Below, piece by piece: positions 62,225 through 64,000 of a DNA stretch of 64,000 nucleotides. The notes below the pieces were generated by a model, which made no database searches, was not told where the DNA came from, and saw only the letters and a program-made list of their open reading frames with translations. This stretch comes from Candidatus Aenigmatarchaeota archaeon. Its GTDB lineage: Archaea; Aenigmatarchaeota; Aenigmatarchaeia; CG10238-14; SCSR01. Each line of letters opens with the position of its first letter. Positions within the stretch are counted from its first letter, which is position 1. Location of the stretch: positions 1-64,000 of the forward strand of contig JACPAE010000004.1 of the NCBI GenBank assembly GCA_016181005.1, written 5' to 3'. A program made the translations under genes and the position numbers.

Positions 62225-63033
62225 TCATTTCGAAGGCTTTCCGCCATCGCCAAGCTTCATGAATCTGCCGTCCTTCTTTATAACAGCAATGTCGGTCACA
62301 ATGTCCCTTTTCTCCTTGTCCGATTTCTCAGTCTTGTCGATTATTTCCAAAGCCAAATCAGTGGCCTCCTTTTCGCTCATGCCGTCCTTCCATTTTTGGT
62401 TCAGCAACTTGTTGGCCAATGCCGCGCCTCTTCCTATGGCCTGCGCCCTCCACTCGAACAGCGTGCCCGAAGGATCGGTCTCAATCAAGTGAACCCCTGA
62501 CCTGTCCACGCCTCCAAGCAGCATCGACACACCAAAAGGCCTTAAACCGCCATATTGCGTAATCAACTGCATCCTGTTTCCTATCACCTTGCCGATGTTC
62601 CAGACGTCGACAGGCTCGCTATAAGTAAGCTTGTGCATCTGCGCCCTCACCCTTATCATCTGGACCAGAACCCTGGCGTCAGCTATAAAGCCCGAGGCAA
62701 CCGCGCCCATATGGTCGTCTACTTGGAATATCTTTTCTGTCGCGTCCGATACGACCAGCTTTCCCGTAGGCTTGACAGTGGCAAAAACAATGCCATCCTT
62801 GAATGTTATTCCTAGTGCTGTGCTGCCTCTCTTGACGGCCTCTTTTGCGTACTCTAACCAGGCGAAAAAGGAAACCCTTAATTCGCTACCTGGAACAAGC
62901 GGCCATCAGGCGAGAATCTACACCAAATAGCTATTACACTATCTGATTACATAGCCATCGTCCGATCATAACCCATTTGAATAACAGCCAGCAATTAACT
63001 GAACCATTAATATTCCGGCATGATCTCAGGCAT
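62225..63033 (-). CDS. psmA: Proteasome alpha subunit, gene interrupted by three BHB introns
   Basis: Outer-ring subunit of the 20S proteasome. Exon 1 is 63010-63033, exon 2 62949-62976, exon 3 62888-62915, exon 4 62225-62855. Joined, they give 711 nt (236 aa) starting [18 protein letters not shown] and continuing [20 protein letters not shown], a near-perfect match to archaeal PsmA N-termini, including the gate-forming YDR and the [13 protein letters not shown] motif. The chosen ATG has GGTGAT five bases upstream. Without splicing, stops follow immediately: TAA after codon 8, TAA at the exon 2-intron junction, and TAA three codons into intron 3. The rest of the subunit is intact, ending in KDGRFMKLGDGGKPSK. 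It heads the operon with sdo1, rrp4, rrp41, rrp42 and rpl39e. Splicing is inferred from structure and homology and has not been observed. Confidence 0.88.
62856..62887 (-). other. psmA intron C (32 nt, bulge-helix-bulge)
   Basis: Central helix CCAG (62890-62893) with CTGG (62858-62861). Bulges are GTA (62887-62889) and TTA (62855-62857), and the inner helix is GCGAA/TTCGC next to an AAGG/CCTT pairing. Cutting after the second base of each bulge joins CAG GT to A GAG TAC, restoring Gln-Val-Glu-Tyr of the universal FQVEYA motif. The outer helix is weak (two pairs). Confidence 0.85.
62916..62948 (-). other. psmA intron B (33 nt, bulge-helix-bulge)
   Basis: Central helix CTAT (62951-62954) with GTAG (62918-62921, one wobble). 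Bulges are GTA (62948-62950) and ATT (62915-62917). A nine-pair inner helix, ATCAGATAG with CTATTTGGT, closes an 8-nt loop. Cutting after the second base of each bulge joins ATG T to TC TCG, giving Met-Phe-Ser-Pro as in known PsmA proteins. The outer helix has two pairs. Confidence 0.87.
62977..63009 (-). other. psmA intron A (33 nt, bulge-helix-bulge)
   Basis: Central helix GAAT (63012-63015) with ATTC (62979-62982). Bulges are ATT (63009-63011) and AAA (62976-62978). The inner helix is AATGGTT/GGCTGTT (seven pairs, several wobbles) and there is a short outer helix CCG/TGG. Cutting after the second base of each bulge joins GAA TAT to ATG GGT, keeping the frame into Gly-Tyr-Asp-Arg. This intron affects only the variable N-terminal tail, so homology supports it less than introns B and C. 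Confidence 0.78.
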
Positions 63034-63064
63034 CGCATATCACCAATGCACTAAACTTTCTCAT
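63026..63064 (-). CDS. Possible 12-codon leader frame overlapping the psmA start
   Basis: An ATG preceded by GGTGAT encodes MRKFSALVICDA and stops at a TGA that overlaps the psmA start region; the psmA ribosome-binding site (GGTGAT) lies inside it. It could couple translation to psmA or be fortuitous. No homology can be judged at this length. Confidence 0.3.
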   Translation of the reverse strand: MRKFSALVICDA

Positions 63065-63088
63065 TTTTGTTATCACCTTAATTTATTA

Positions 63089-64000
63089 TTAGAATTTAGT
63101 ATTAGGGTTTATATTGTTTTTCAATTTCCAATTAACTGTTTCGATAGGTCCTCTTTTGCTTATCACACTCTTTTCTACTAGACCTTCTTCGACCAGTTTA
63201 TGTACATTCTTCCAGATTACATCACGATTTCGATTAACTATTCTACATAAATCTTTAGTTCTTAATACACTACCCATTTTTAATGCGTCTAATATTCTCA
63301 TTTTTGACTCACCCTTTCCATAAGTTTTATAGCTGTTAATGGTTTGCACCAATTTCCCTTTCTTTTTATTGTCAGTAAAGCCTACGGTTTCTATAAATTT
63401 CATAAGATTGTACCGTCCGTATATATTAAACCCTATTGATGTTGAATCATATGGTTGTTTTCTTTCATAAAGCCCATTTGGAGATATACCTAAGGAAAGT
63501 AGAATTCCTCTTATATCTTCCATAAATTTTTTGTGAGCGTTTAATAGAAAGTTCTTTTTGTTCATACTAAATCCTATTACATAATTTCCTTTGCTATTGA
63601 TGACAGTTCCTTCATCATCGAAAAGTGCCCTGATAAAAGCTGATTTAATGTTAAGAGAACCATTTTTAATCCATTCTGGTATTGTTAGAGCTTGTTTTAC
63701 TTTTTCACCTTTCGGAAAACCGCATAAAACTAGGAATCTAGCTACTGTTTTAGGCGGATATATTTCGTAGAACTCTCGTTCTTTATTAAAATTCCAATTT
63801 GGATAAATTCCAAACAAGCCTTTAACTAGCATTCTAAATTCGTCAGCCAAATCCTTACTTTTGTTGGTATAATATACATTTTCTTCCCCTTGTTTAATAC
63901 AGCCATCACCTAGAACATGTCCTAAAAGTGATGCTATTTTCTCATTAGCCTTAAATGGCATTTCGACATTTATGATATACTGACCTCTATGTAACTTTAG
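63089..64000 (-). CDS. LAGLIDADG homing endonuclease-like protein with C-terminal winged helix (partial)
   Basis: The frame is open to the right edge of the window. Two LAGLIDADG-type helices are seen: IASLLGHVLGDGCIKQGEEN and IKSAFIRALFDDEGTVINSK, each with the acidic residue (GDG, DDEG) that binds metal. The C-terminal about 65 residues (MRILDALKMGSVLRTKDLCR and onward) form a winged-helix-like DNA-binding domain. An ATG at 63961 is possible, but sequence before it (HRGQYIINVEMPF) looks like normal family sequence, so the real start is probably beyond the window. It is A+T-rich, unlike the neighbouring exosome genes, consistent with transfer. Whether it is free-standing, intron-encoded or part of an intein cannot be decided here. 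Confidence 0.8.
   Translation of the reverse strand, partial: LKLHRGQYIINVEMPFKANEKIASLLGHVLGDGCIKQGEENVYYTNKSKDLADEFRMLVKGLFGIYPNWNFNKEREFYEIYPPKTVARFLVLCGFPKGEKVKQALTIPEWIKNGSLNIKSAFIRALFDDEGTVINSKGNYVIGFSMNKKNFLLNAHKKFMEDIRGILLSLGISPNGLYERKQPYDSTSIGFNIYGRYNLMKFIETVGFTDNKKKGKLVQTINSYKTYGKGESKMRILDALKMGSVLRTKDLCRIVNRNRDVIWKNVHKLVEEGLVEKSVISKRGPIETVNWKLKNNINPNTKF

Noticed and set aside
62225-62930. psmA as an ordinary pseudogene or as a short gene starting at the internal ATG (62710)
   Set aside because: The sequence upstream of 62710 continues as perfect PsmA ([11 protein letters not shown] to IFQVDDH), and all breaks coincide with BHB structures whose removal restores the frame exactly. 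A random set of indels would not do this three times.
63089-64000. LAGLIDADG frame as an intein inserted in psmA
   Set aside because: It ends in a stop 25 nt before the psmA leader, psmA has its own start and ribosome-binding site, and the spliced exons account for the whole N-terminus.
1-64000. CRISPR arrays, insertion sequences or long direct repeats
   Set aside because: No regularly spaced repeats, transposase frames or terminal inverted repeats were seen by eye; the only notable repeats are the pilin pair and the AlaRS tail.

Overview
This window is archaeal. It carries archaeal-type aminoacyl-tRNA synthetases (Pro, His, Ile, Ala, Leu, Phe alpha/beta, Trp), aIF2-gamma, aIF5B, aIF6, Rpo7 and Spt4, ribosomal proteins S6e, S24e, S27ae, L31e and L39e, the exosome core Rrp4-Rrp41-Rrp42, the SBDS homologue, both 20S proteasome subunits, Mre11-Rad50, HerA, and intron-bearing tRNAs without an encoded CCA end. 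Many compact, small, membrane or orphan proteins and several split or shortened genes suggest a small-genome (DPANN-like) lineage, but there is no rRNA here to prove it.

Layout. 1-2.9 kb: start of an aCPSF1-like gene, a damaged psmB, proS and two orphan genes. 2.9-6.6 kb: mre11-rad50 from a palindromic TATA promoter. 6.6-15.5 kb: a type IV pilus/Tad-like locus with five pilin-like proteins, a CBS-domain protein, the secretion ATPase, two TadC-like platform proteins, a KaiC-like ATPase and a likely major pilin. 15.5-25.5 kb: herA, a phosphoesterase, secreted and lipoproteins, aIF5B, a Nudix protein and a large glycosylated surface protein. 25.5-30.6 kb: tRNA-Arg(CCU) with two micro-introns, a 5'-truncated geranylgeranyl reductase, a PIN/ATPase-KH protein split in two, and hisS. 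30.6-50.7 kb: ileS, alaS, leuS, pheST and trpS interleaved with membrane proteins, aspartokinase-like protein, tRNA-Arg(UCU) and MinD. 50.9-58.7 kb: rps6e, aIF2-gamma, two tandem pilins, H+-pyrophosphatase, rpo7-spt4-rps24e-rps27ae and aIF6-rpl31e. 58.8-63.1 kb: the proteasome-exosome operon (psmA, sdo1, rrp4, rrp41, rrp42, rpl39e) read on the minus strand, preceded by a LAGLIDADG endonuclease gene.

Most notable observation. The 5' part of psmA (proteasome alpha) is interrupted by three insertions of 33, 33 and 32 nt. Each folds into a bulge-helix-bulge (BHB) with a 4-bp central helix and two 3-nt bulges. Cutting each bulge after its second base, the rule used by the archaeal tRNA-splicing endonuclease, restores an uninterrupted, canonical N-terminus ([18 protein letters not shown], then [19 protein letters not shown]) and a 711-nt reading frame. 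Unspliced message meets a stop codon within 0-3 codons of each 5' splice site, so proteasome synthesis would depend on RNA splicing. The same rule explains two micro-introns (15 and 13 nt) in tRNA-Arg(CCU). The partner gene psmB lacks about 35 internal codons and its frame is broken, as is the PIN-ATPase gene; these need read-level checking before being taken as biology.
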